A DNA stretch of 64,000 nucleotides from an uncultured Parabacteroides sp. GTDB taxonomy: Bacteria; Bacteroidota; Bacteroidia; Bacteroidales; Tannerellaceae. The DNA lies in contig UQLN01000020.1 in assembly GCA_900541965.1 (NCBI GenBank), positions 1 to 64,000 of the forward strand, read 5' to 3'. This document shows positions 54,195 to 62,603 of this stretch, piece after piece. The position numbers were made by a program, and so were the translations under genes. The notes below the pieces were generated by a model. It was not told where the DNA came from and ran no database searches. It saw only the letters and a program-made list of their open reading frames with translations. Positions within the stretch are counted from its first letter, which is position 1; each line of letters starts with the position of its first letter.

Positions 54195-54202
54195 TACATT
54201 TG
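54195..54202 (+). promoter_or_regulatory. -7 promoter element of the RND efflux operon
   Basis: TACATTTG fits TAnnTTTG and predicts a leader of about 105 nt before the adaptor ATG. The 332-bp gap between the membrane-protein gene and the adaptor otherwise shows only a 23-codon open frame at 54236-54307 with no supporting evidence. Confidence 0.5.
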
Positions 54203-54315
54203 TACGTTTTTTCAAGAAAAAACGCAGAGTTGTGTATGAAGCGTCAAAAACCGAAGATTATAATTATGAGAAAATATATGGCAAGTAAATCGATTGAAAT
54301 ATATTAATTATAAAT

Positions 54316-55527
54316 ATGGATAAACGAATGCTGAAAATTACAGTTACCCCGTTGAGGCAAATAGCGCTATTTGCTGTGGGAATGTCTTTGTTAACTGCCT
54401 GTGGAAACAGTCAGAGTGGTATGAAATTGGGGGATGATGAATTTACTGTTATTGAGGTGAATTCTGCAACCAGCGATCAGACAACTTCTTATCCGGCTAC
54501 AATCAGAGGTACGCAGGATATCGAAGTGCGTCCCCAGGTTTCGGGTTTTATTGTAAAACTATGTGTTGATGAGGGAGCTACGGTTCGTAAAGGACAGGCT
54601 TTGTTCCAGATTGATCCTACGCAGTATGCAGCTTCAGTCCGTCAGGCTAAGGCTGCAGTAGAAATGGCTAAGGCAAATGTAAATACATTGACGTTAACAG
54701 AAAAGAATAAAAAAGCATTGTTTGATAAGCAAATCATCAGTGAATTTGAGTATCAGACTGCAATGAACCAGTTATTGTCCGCTAAAGCCAGCTTGGCACA
54801 GTCGGAAGCTTCTTTAATCAGTGCAGAGCAGAACTTGTCATTCTGTACGGTAACAAGTCCTTCAAACGGTGTGGTCGGTACATTCCCGTATCGTGTGGGT
54901 AGTTTGGTTAATGCTTCTATTTCCCAGCCGTTGACTACCGTTTCTGAAATCGGTGATGTTTATGTTTATTTTTCCATGACGGAAAAAGAACTATTGGGAC
55001 TGACACGTGCAGGAGGTACATTGAAAGAACAGTTGGAAAAGATGCCGGCTGTACAGCTTCGGTTGTCCGACGGTTCCATGTATTCGGCAGAAGGTAAGAT
55101 CGATGCGGTAAGCGGTGTTATCGACCAGTCTACCGGTTCTGTGAGCATGCGTGCTATCTTCCCGAACGATAAGAATGTATTGAGGAGTGGCGGTACAGGA
55201 AATATTATTTTCCCGTATACAATGAATAACATCATTATGATTCCTCAATCGGCAACGGTTGAAATCCAGGATAAGAAGTTTGTTTTCGTGCTACAGGCTG
55301 ATAATACGATAAAAAATACGGAAATCCAGGTTTCTAATTTGGATGATGGTAAATATTACCTTGTAACAAACGGTTTAAAATCAGGAGATAAGGTCGTGAT
55401 TGAAGGTGTACAAAACCTGAAAGACGGTCAGTCTATCAAGCCCATCTCTCCCGAACAACAACAAGCAAAGTACCAGCAGGCATTACAAGACCAGCATGAC
55501 GGTAATTTGAAAACCGCTTTTAATTAA
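54316..55527 (+). CDS. RND efflux periplasmic adaptor (AcrA/MexA type)
   Basis: The 403-residue lipoprotein (SLLTAC, Cys29; an ATG at 54328 is also possible) has the membrane-fusion layout: lipoyl half-motifs around IEVRPQVSGFIVKLCVDEGATVRKGQ, a coiled-coil hairpin (about 105-175, VRQAKAAVEMAKANV), the second lipoyl half (TSPSNGVVGTF) and beta-barrel domains. It links the inner-membrane pump to the outer-membrane channel encoded downstream. Confidence 0.95.
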   Translation: MDKRMLKITVTPLRQIALFAVGMSLLTACGNSQSGMKLGDDEFTVIEVNSATSDQTTSYPATIRGTQDIEVRPQVSGFIVKLCVDEGATVRKGQALFQIDPTQYAASVRQAKAAVEMAKANVNTLTLTEKNKKALFDKQIISEFEYQTAMNQLLSAKASLAQSEASLISAEQNLSFCTVTSPSNGVVGTFPYRVGSLVNASISQPLTTVSEIGDVYVYFSMTEKELLGLTRAGGTLKEQLEKMPAVQLRLSDGSMYSAEGKIDAVSGVIDQSTGSVSMRAIFPNDKNVLRSGGTGNIIFPYTMNNIIMIPQSATVEIQDKKFVFVLQADNTIKNTEIQVSNLDDGKYYLVTNGLKSGDKVVIEGVQNLKDGQSIKPISPEQQQAKYQQALQDQHDGNLKTAFN

Positions 55528-55581
55528 TATATAAGGTAAAGAATAGGGCAAATTGCTGTTTGTCCGATAAAAACGTAGAAT

Positions 55582-58500
55582 ATGAAATTAGATAGATTTA
55601 TAAACCGCCCGGTGCTCTCTACGGTAATATCCATCCTGATAGTTATCCTGGGTATATTAGGCTTGCTATCCCTGCCTATTACCCAATATCCGGATATTGC
55701 TCCTCCAACCGTTTCGGTGAGAGCTACTTATACGGGAGCAAATGCACAGACTGTACTGAATAGTGTGATTGCACCGCTGGAAGACCAGATCAACGGTGTT
55801 GAGAACATGATGTATATGACTTCTAATGCCTCTAACAACGGATCTGCCGATATTTCCATTTACTTTAAACAGGGAACGGACCCGGATATGGCGGCAGTCA
55901 ATGTGCAGAACCGTGTTTCTATGGCACAAGGCCTTTTGCCTGCCGAAGTAACTAAAATTGGTGTTACGACCCAAAAGCGCCAGAACTCCATGCTGGTTGT
56001 ATTCTCTGTATATGATGCGGAAGACCGTTATGGTTTGAAATTCCTTGAAAACTATGCCAAGATTAACCTGATTCCGGAAGTACAGCGTGTACCCGGTGTA
56101 GGTGATGCGAATGTGTTGGGTACGGACTACTCTATGCGTATCTGGTTGAAACCGGATGTGATGGCTCAGTATCATCTGGTTCCTTCGGATGTATCGACGG
56201 TTTTGGCTGAACAGAATGTGGAAGCGGCTCCCGGTTCGTTCGGTGAACAGGGTAACCAGTCGTTCCAGTATACAATCCGTTATAAAGGACGTTTGCAAAC
56301 TGCTACCGAGTTTGAAGATATGGTTGTCAAGGCATTGCCTGACGGGGAGGTGCTTCGCCTGAAAGATATTGCCGATATCGAATTGGGTCGTTTGACTTAT
56401 AACTATGTAAATAAAGTAAACGGTCATGATGCTGTTACTTGTATTGTATACCAGATGGCGGGAACGAATGCTACGGAAACCATTAATAACATTCTGGAAC
56501 TGTTGGAGAAAACAGAAAAGACAATGCCTCCCGGCATGAAAGTCGATGTTTCCATGAATGCCAACGATTTCTTGTATGCTTCTATCCATGAGGTTATCAA
56601 GACCTTGCTGGAAGCATTTATTCTGGTATTTATCGTAGTATATATTTTCTTGCAGGATTTGCGTTCAACCTTGATTCCGGCTATTGCGATTCCGGTAGCA
56701 TTGGTTGGTACATTCTTCCTGCTGTCGCTGATAGGTTTCAGTTTGAACTTGCTGACTCTTTGTGCGATGGTGCTCGCCATTGCAATTGTGGTCGATGATG
56801 CCATAGTCGTCGTCGAGGGGGTCCATGCAAAACTGGACCAGGGATATAAATCAGCGAAACTGGCGTCTATCGATGCCATGAATGAATTGGGTGGTGCTAT
56901 CGTTTCCATTACATTGGTTATGATGTCCGTGTTTATCCCGGTAAGTTTCATGAGCGGTACGGCTGGTACTTTCTATCGGCAGTTCGGTTTAACGATGGCT
57001 ATCGCGATCGGTTTGTCGGCTCTGAACGCATTGACATTGAGTCCGGCGTTGTGTGCGATGTTCCTGAAGCCGCATGAAGAAGAAGGACATTCGAAGAAGA
57101 CTACCTTTGTTTCCCGTTTCCACGCTTCATTTAATGCTGCATACGATTCTTTGCTGGCAAGCTATAAGAAACGAGTTGTATTCTTTATTCAGAAGAAATG
57201 GCTTTCATTTGGTTTTGTAGTCGGGGCTATTGTACTATTGGTTGTTTTGATGAATATTACACCGACCGCAATGGTGCCGAATGAAGATACGGGAACTATC
57301 ATGGGAGCTGTAACACTGCCTCCGGGAACCTCACAGGAACGTACTATGGAAGTGATGAGCAAGGTGGATAGCCTGATTGCTTCCGACCCGGCAGTAAAAT
57401 CCCGTACGGCTATTACCGGTTTCAGTTTTATCGGTGGCCAGGGCTCTTCTTACGGTTCATTCATTATTAAGTTGAAAGACTGGGATGAACGTTCCATGAC
57501 GCAGAGTTCGGATATCGTGTACAGTAGTTTGTTTATGCGTGCACAGAAAGTGATAAAAGATGCACAGGTATTGTTCTTCACTCCTCCTATGATTCCGGGA
57601 TATTCCGCATCCAGTGATATCGAGTTGAATATGCAGGATAAAACGGGAGGTAGTTTGGAGAGATTCTTCAATGTGACAAAAGATTATATGGCTGCTTTGA
57701 AGGCCCGTCCGGAAATCAAATCCGCACAGAGTACCTTTAATCCGGATTTCCCGCAGTATATGATTGATATCGATGCCGCTGCTTGTAAGAAAGTAGGTAT
57801 CAGCCCGAGTGATATCCTGGCGACTATGCAGGGATATTATGGTGGTCTGTATGCATCAAACTTCAACCGTTTCGGTAAGATGTACCGTGTAATGATTCAG
57901 GCAGATCCTTCATTACGTACGAATCTGGAATCGCTGAAGAATGTGAAAGTGAAGAATGGCAATGAAATGGCACCTATTTCGCAGTTCGTTTCTATCAAGA
58001 AAGTATACGGACCGGATATTATCAGCCGTTTTAATATGTATACCTCTATTAAAGTGATGGTTGCTCCTGCCGATGGTTTCACCAGTGGTCAGGCGTTGAA
58101 AGCTCTTGAAGAAGTGGCCCGCACAACACTTCCTGCCGGGTTCGGTTACGAACTGGGAGGTATGGCCCGTGAAGAGGCTGAAAGTAGCGGAAGTACAACC
58201 GGTTTGATTTTCTTGCTCTGCTTTGTATTCGTATACTTATTGCTGAGTGCCCAGTACGAAAGTTATATTTTGCCGTTGGCCGTATTGCTTTCCGTGCCGT
58301 TCGGTTTGATGGGTAGCTTCCTCTTTGTTCAGGGATGGGCGGCATTGGGTAATATCCCTGCATTGAAAATGATATTGGGTACGATGTCCAATAATATTTA
58401 TATGCAGATTGCCTTGATTATGTTGATCGGTCTGTTGGCAAAGAATGCGATTCTGATTGTAGAGTTCGCCCTCGACCGCCGCCGTATGGGTATGAGTATC

Positions 58501-58803
58501 ACATGGGCGGCTGTGTTAGGTTCTGCAGCCCGTTTGCGTCCTATCCTGATGACATCCTTGGCTATGGTTGTCGGATTGCTGCCTATGATGTTCGCTTTCG
58601 GTGTAGGAGCCCATGGTAACCGTACATTGGGTACTGCTGCTATTGGCGGTATGTTTATCGGTATGATCTTCCAGTTATTTATTGTTCCGGCTTTGTTCGT
58701 GGCATTCCAGTACTTACAGGAAAAATTCAAGCCGATTGAATGGGAAGACCTGGACAACAGCGATCTGAATACGGAAATAGAACAGTACGCAAAAACAAAA
58801 TAA
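55582..58803 (+). CDS. RND multidrug efflux permease (AcrB/HAE1 family)
   Basis: The 1073-residue protein has the duplicated RND architecture with twelve membrane helices and two large periplasmic loops. It opens FINRPVLSTVISILIVILG. The proton-relay residues are present: the Asp pair in AIVVDDAIVVVEG (TM4) and Lys in GLLAKNAILIVEF (TM10). It exports amphiphilic compounds using proton motive force. No local repressor gene is seen, so control is not evident. Confidence 0.97.
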   Translation: MKLDRFINRPVLSTVISILIVILGILGLLSLPITQYPDIAPPTVSVRATYTGANAQTVLNSVIAPLEDQINGVENMMYMTSNASNNGSADISIYFKQGTDPDMAAVNVQNRVSMAQGLLPAEVTKIGVTTQKRQNSMLVVFSVYDAEDRYGLKFLENYAKINLIPEVQRVPGVGDANVLGTDYSMRIWLKPDVMAQYHLVPSDVSTVLAEQNVEAAPGSFGEQGNQSFQYTIRYKGRLQTATEFEDMVVKALPDGEVLRLKDIADIELGRLTYNYVNKVNGHDAVTCIVYQMAGTNATETINNILELLEKTEKTMPPGMKVDVSMNANDFLYASIHEVIKTLLEAFILVFIVVYIFLQDLRSTLIPAIAIPVALVGTFFLLSLIGFSLNLLTLCAMVLAIAIVVDDAIVVVEGVHAKLDQGYKSAKLASIDAMNELGGAIVSITLVMMSVFIPVSFMSGTAGTFYRQFGLTMAIAIGLSALNALTLSPALCAMFLKPHEEEGHSKKTTFVSRFHASFNAAYDSLLASYKKRVVFFIQKKWLSFGFVVGAIVLLVVLMNITPTAMVPNEDTGTIMGAVTLPPGTSQERTMEVMSKVDSLIASDPAVKSRTAITGFSFIGGQGSSYGSFIIKLKDWDERSMTQSSDIVYSSLFMRAQKVIKDAQVLFFTPPMIPGYSASSDIELNMQDKTGGSLERFFNVTKDYMAALKARPEIKSAQSTFNPDFPQYMIDIDAAACKKVGISPSDILATMQGYYGGLYASNFNRFGKMYRVMIQADPSLRTNLESLKNVKVKNGNEMAPISQFVSIKKVYGPDIISRFNMYTSIKVMVAPADGFTSGQALKALEEVARTTLPAGFGYELGGMAREEAESSGSTTGLIFLLCFVFVYLLLSAQYESYILPLAVLLSVPFGLMGSFLFVQGWAALGNIPALKMILGTMSNNIYMQIALIMLIGLLAKNAILIVEFALDRRRMGMSITWAAVLGSAARLRPILMTSLAMVVGLLPMMFAFGVGAHGNRTLGTAAIGGMFIGMIFQLFIVPALFVAFQYLQEKFKPIEWEDLDNSDLNTEIEQYAKTK

Positions 58804-58814
58804 GAGAGATGATA

Positions 58815-60197
58815 ATGAAGAAACAGATTATATATATGGTATGTGCAACTGCTTTGCTGAGCAGTTGCCATATCTATAAAGCATACGACCGCCCGAAAGA
58901 TTTGGAGACTGCCGGCATGTACCGTGACCCGGTATCGGCAACGGATACGTTGGCAGCAGATACGACTAATATGGGTAATATATCCTGGAAAGAAATTTTC
59001 CGCGATCCTAAATTGCAGGCTTTGATAGAAGAAGGTTTGGAAAACAACGTGGATATGCAGGCTGCGGTTCTTCGTGTGGAAGAGGCCAAAGTATTACTTA
59101 CTTCCGCCCGTTTGTCTTTCCTTCCCTCTATTAACCTGGCTCCACAGGGGGCGATAACGAAGATGGAAAATACCGGTTATGTGAAGTCATATACATTGCC
59201 GGCTGCCGCAAGCTGGGAGGTTGATTTATTTGGCAAGTTGTTGAATGCAAGCCGTGGACAGAAAGCCACTTATTTGCAGAGCCAATATTCACAGCAGGCC
59301 GTGCGTTCGCAGCTTATCAGTGGCATTGCCAATACGTATTTTACTTTGTTGATGCTCGACCGCCAGGTGGAAATAACCTCTGAAACAGTTGGTATCTATG
59401 AAGAAAACGTACGGGTTATGGAAGCGATGAAAGAAGCCGGCATGACTACCGAAGCAGCCGTAGTCCAGACGCGTGCTGTCTACCATCAGGTTTCCGGTTC
59501 TTTAATTGAACTGAAACGACAGGTTCGTGAAGTTGAAAACTCCTTGTCCGTATTATTGGCTAAAGCTCCGCAGCAAATCGACCGCGGAACGCTTGACGAA
59601 CAGTCGATTCCGGAAGAAATTATGGCTGGTGTGCCTTTGCAATTACTTGAAAACCGTCCGGATGTAAAGATTGCCGAAATGTCGCTTGCCAATGCGTATT
59701 ATACGACTAATAAAGCCCGTGCCGCTTTTTATCCGGGACTGAATATTACTGCAACAGCCGGTTGGACTAACGGTTCAGGTGTTACGGTGGCTAATCCGGG
59801 ACAGTTTATGTTCCAGGCTTTAGCTTCGTTGGCACAGCCCATCTTCAATAATGGCAAGCTGATAGCTAACCTGAAGGTATCGAAAGCTGAAGAGAAGATT
59901 GCCAAGATGAATTATCAGCAGGCAATTCTTGAAGCAGGCAAGGAAGTCAGTGATGCTTTGCACCTGTATGATGCAACAAACAGGAAGCTGCTACAGGATA
60001 AGTCGCAGATTGAAGAACTGGAAAAGGCAGTAACCTATACAAAGGCTTTGTTCCAGTCCGCACAATCTACTTATCTGGAAATCTTATCGGCTCAGCAGAG
60101 CTTACTCAGTGCACAACTGACAGAAGTATCCGACAATGTTCAGCGTATGCAGGCTGTAATCAACCTGTATAGTGCCGTAGGTGGAGGAAGAGAGTAA
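58815..60197 (+). CDS. Outer-membrane efflux channel (TolC/NodT family) lipoprotein
   Basis: From the ATG at 58815 the protein has 460 residues and a lipobox (LLSSC, Cys18). Typical NodT features are WKEIFRDPKLQALIEEGLENNVDMQAA near the start, paired helical hairpins, PLQLLENRPDVKIAEMSLANAYY mid-protein and ISATAGWTNGSG-like beta segments. It completes the tripartite pump. It starts 11 bp after the permease stop. Confidence 0.95.
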   Translation: MKKQIIYMVCATALLSSCHIYKAYDRPKDLETAGMYRDPVSATDTLAADTTNMGNISWKEIFRDPKLQALIEEGLENNVDMQAAVLRVEEAKVLLTSARLSFLPSINLAPQGAITKMENTGYVKSYTLPAAASWEVDLFGKLLNASRGQKATYLQSQYSQQAVRSQLISGIANTYFTLLMLDRQVEITSETVGIYEENVRVMEAMKEAGMTTEAAVVQTRAVYHQVSGSLIELKRQVREVENSLSVLLAKAPQQIDRGTLDEQSIPEEIMAGVPLQLLENRPDVKIAEMSLANAYYTTNKARAAFYPGLNITATAGWTNGSGVTVANPGQFMFQALASLAQPIFNNGKLIANLKVSKAEEKIAKMNYQQAILEAGKEVSDALHLYDATNRKLLQDKSQIEELEKAVTYTKALFQSAQSTYLEILSAQQSLLSAQLTEVSDNVQRMQAVINLYSAVGGGRE

Positions 60198-60222
60198 AAA
60201 CCTTTTAATAAATACAAATATT

Positions 60223-60993
60223 ATGATTAGTCCGTTAGCTTATGTGGATGCCGGTGCAAAGTTGGGAGAGAACGTGATTGTTCATCCGTTTGCATATATT
60301 GATAAGAATGTGGAAATTGGCGACGGCTGTGAGATTATGCCGCATGTCAGCATTATGAGTGGTGCCCGTTTGGGGAAAAGAAACCGTATCTTCCAGGGGG
60401 CCGTTATTGCGGCGGAACCTCAGGACTTTGAGTATAAAGGTGATGAAACGGTTGCTGTTATCGGTGATGATAATGTAATCCGTGAAAACGTCGTTATCAA
60501 CCGTGCAACGAATTCCGGAGGACAAACCTTTATAGGAAACGGCAACTTCCTGCATGAAGGGGTACACATTTCGCATGATACGCATATCGGCAACCATTGT
60601 GTATTAGGTTACGGCAGCAAAGTATCCGGGAACTGTTTTTTTGAAGACTATGTCATTTTCGGTGGCAATGTCCTGATAAGCCAGGGATGTCGTCTGGGTA
60701 CCTGGTCGATGACACAGACCGGTTGCCGTGTCCGTAAAGATATACCTCCTTATATTGTTGCCGCCCAGGAACCGGTAACCTATTACGGGGTCAGTTCCGT
60801 AATACTTTCCCATCAAGGGGTAAGTGATAAAATTATTAAGCATATCGGTCATGCTTACCGTATTGTTTACCAGGGAAAGAGCAGCATTTTCGATGCTTTG
60901 TTGATGATTAAGGATCAGGTTCCGATGAGTGCGGAGATTCAGCATATTATCGACTTTATTAATGATTCGAAACTGGGTATTATCGGAAGATAA
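60223..60993 (+). CDS. lpxA: UDP-GlcNAc O-acyltransferase LpxA, probable second copy
   Basis: From the ATG at 60223 (MISPLAYVDAG) the protein has 256 residues. A left-handed beta-helix of hexapeptide repeats fills about 1-185, with EPQDFEYKGDETVAVIGDDN and the catalytic His region GVHISHDTHIGNHC. A helical C-terminal domain follows (GVSDKIIKHIGHAYRIVYQG). LpxA starts lipid A synthesis. In Bacteroidales the housekeeping lpxA usually follows an lpxC-fabZ fusion; here the gene instead closes an RND efflux operon (25 bp after the channel gene). It is therefore probably a paralogue with altered chain length or expression. Confidence 0.85.
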   Translation: MISPLAYVDAGAKLGENVIVHPFAYIDKNVEIGDGCEIMPHVSIMSGARLGKRNRIFQGAVIAAEPQDFEYKGDETVAVIGDDNVIRENVVINRATNSGGQTFIGNGNFLHEGVHISHDTHIGNHCVLGYGSKVSGNCFFEDYVIFGGNVLISQGCRLGTWSMTQTGCRVRKDIPPYIVAAQEPVTYYGVSSVILSHQGVSDKIIKHIGHAYRIVYQGKSSIFDALLMIKDQVPMSAEIQHIIDFINDSKLGIIGR

Positions 60994-61012
60994 AAACATA
61001 TCCAAATAAAAG

Positions 61013-61053
61013 AAGAAGCTGTCTGGTAAATTGAAGCCGGGCAGCTTCTTTTT
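61013..61053 (+). terminator. Rho-independent terminator of the efflux operon
   Basis: GAAGCTGTCTGG (61015-61026) pairs with CCGGGCAGCTTC (61037-61048) over 12 bp with two G-T pairs and is followed by TTTTT. Confidence 0.85.
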
Positions 61054-61099
61054 CGTTATGCCGCCATCTTCTGCTGACCCGGTGCAAAAAGTTAACGTA

Positions 61100-61209
61100 A
61101 TTATAACTGACATAACTGTCATAATAGGTTTAATATTCTGTTTAATAGCTTATTATCTTATGATAGTTGTCTGTTTAACTATCATGGCAACTATCATAAC
61201 TATCATAGC
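61100..61209. repeat. Cluster of AACTATCAT/ATAACTGTCA direct and inverted repeats
   Basis: AACTATCAT occurs at 61177, 61189 and 61198, with its reverse complement ATGATAGTT at 61160, making a perfect 9-bp inverted repeat (61160-61168 with 61177-61185). Nearby TGACATAACTGTCA (61108-61121) is a palindrome with 5-bp arms. Spacing is 9-12 bp and does not follow the 22-23-bp grid of the other arrays. Confidence 0.6.
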
Positions 61210-61294
61210 AACGCTGTTCCGGAATACGATACATACTTGTTTTTCTTATTAAATAAACTGCTTAAGATGAAAGAGATAGTATGTTATTGTTCCT

Positions 61295-61386
61295 GACATC
61301 CGGGTGTTGGAACCACTGAGACCCGCATGGCGAGGGTAGCGAGACCCAGGTGTTGCTACAAGCAAAATACAGGTGTAAACCAGTTT
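61295..61386. repeat. Array F: degenerate 23-bp-period array
   Basis: On a 23-bp grid (61295, 61318, 61341, 61364), GAGACCC recurs at 61318 and 61341. GGTGTTG recurs at 61303 and 61349, two periods apart, with AGGTGTAAACC following one period later at 61371. Cores contain short GGT/ACC inverted arms, for example GGGTAGCGAGACCC at 61334-61347. It sits in the 530-bp gap between lpxA and mdh, together with two terminators and the AACTATCAT cluster. Confidence 0.55.
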
Positions 61387-61462
61387 GTATTCCTTGTTTT
61401 TCTGGTTTATCTATTATGATTTTCCGGTTTTTCTGCCTGATATGTGCTCTTGGCTTCAAACA

Positions 61463-61498
61463 AAAAGAGGATAACCCCTCACGGAGTCATCCTCTTTT
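61463..61498 (-). terminator. Rho-independent terminator after mdh
   Basis: AAAAGAGGAT (61463-61472) pairs with ATCCTCTTTT (61489-61498). Read on the minus strand the stem ends in TTTTTG, 26 bp past the mdh stop. Confidence 0.8.
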
Positions 61499-61523
61499 AT
61501 ATAATCATCAATTTATTTACTGA

Positions 61524-62465
61524 TTAAAGAGCACCGACTTCTTTCAAAGCTTCGTTTGTTTTGTGAACAGCAGCAGCACTCTTAGCGAATAATTCTTTTT
61601 CTTCTGTAGTCAGTTCCAGTTCAACGATCTTTTCGATACCGTTTTTACCAAGGATTACGGGAACACCGATGCAAAGATCTGATTCGCCATATTCGCCTTC
61701 CAGATATACAGAGCAAGGAACCATCTTATTCTGGTTGTGGATGATAGATTCAACTACAAATGCTCCTGCCGCACCCGGTGCATACCAAGCAGAAGTACCC
61801 AACAGTTTAGTCAGTGTAGCACCACCAACCATAGTAGAAGAAACTACTTCCTGCAATTTTTCTGCGCTCAGCAGTTTGCTGACAGGGATACCTTTGTATG
61901 TAGCCAAGCGAGCCAAAGGAATCATAGTTGTGTCGCCATGACCACCGATTACCATGCCTTCTACTTCGTTTGCGTTGCATCCTAAAGCCTGAGACAAGAA
62001 ATATTTGAAACGAGAGCTATCCAAAGCACCACCCATACCGATAATACGGTTTTTCGGCAGACCCAAAGATTTCAATGACAGGTAAGTCATTGTATCCATC
62101 GGGTTGGAGATAACTACTAAAATAGCATTAGGTGAATATTTCAGGATATTCTGAGCCACGCTTTTAACGATACCAGCGTTAACACCGATCAGTTCTTCAC
62201 GAGTCATGCCCGGTTTACGAGGAATACCAGAAGTGATAACAACAACATCTGAGTTAGCTGTTTTTTCGTAGTCGTTAGTGCAACCTACAACTGTAGTATC
62301 GAAACCCAGCAGTTGAGCTGTTTGCATCATATCCATTGCTTTACCTTCGGAAACACCTTCCTTAACGTCAAGCATTACAACTTCGTCTGCCACTTCATTG
62401 AAGGCAAGAACATTTGCGCAAGTAGCACCTACATTACCGGCGCCAACAACTGTTACTTTAGACAT
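61524..62465 (-). CDS. mdh: Malate dehydrogenase (LDH-like MDH)
   Basis: The 313-residue enzyme has the NAD loop VVGAGNVGATCA and the substrate loop ITSGIPRKPGMTREEL, whose arginines favour dicarboxylic substrates. VISNPMDTMTYL and the catalytic His in VIGGHGDTTM are present. It interconverts malate and oxaloacetate, in gut Bacteroidales mainly in the reductive direction toward fumarate and succinate. It is monocistronic with its own promoter and terminator. Confidence 0.97.
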   Translation of the reverse strand: MSKVTVVGAGNVGATCANVLAFNEVADEVVMLDVKEGVSEGKAMDMMQTAQLLGFDTTVVGCTNDYEKTANSDVVVITSGIPRKPGMTREELIGVNAGIVKSVAQNILKYSPNAILVVISNPMDTMTYLSLKSLGLPKNRIIGMGGALDSSRFKYFLSQALGCNANEVEGMVIGGHGDTTMIPLARLATYKGIPVSKLLSAEKLQEVVSSTMVGGATLTKLLGTSAWYAPGAAGAFVVESIIHNQNKMVPCSVYLEGEYGESDLCIGVPVILGKNGIEKIVELELTTEEKELFAKSAAAVHKTNEALKEVGAL

Positions 62466-62523
62466 AATAATAAGTTTTATATGTTTTACTTATAATAATA
62501 CTCTTACTCATTTTTAGCGTGAA

Positions 62524-62531
62524 CAAAGGTA
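62524..62531 (-). promoter_or_regulatory. -7 promoter element of mdh
   Basis: TACCTTTG on the minus strand fits TAnnTTTG, 58 bp before the mdh ATG. Confidence 0.5.
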
Positions 62532-62603
62532 CAATGTATTGCCGAATAAAGAAATATTTCCGTATATTTTTGTATACATTGATTATTAATTATCGCTAAA
62601 GGT

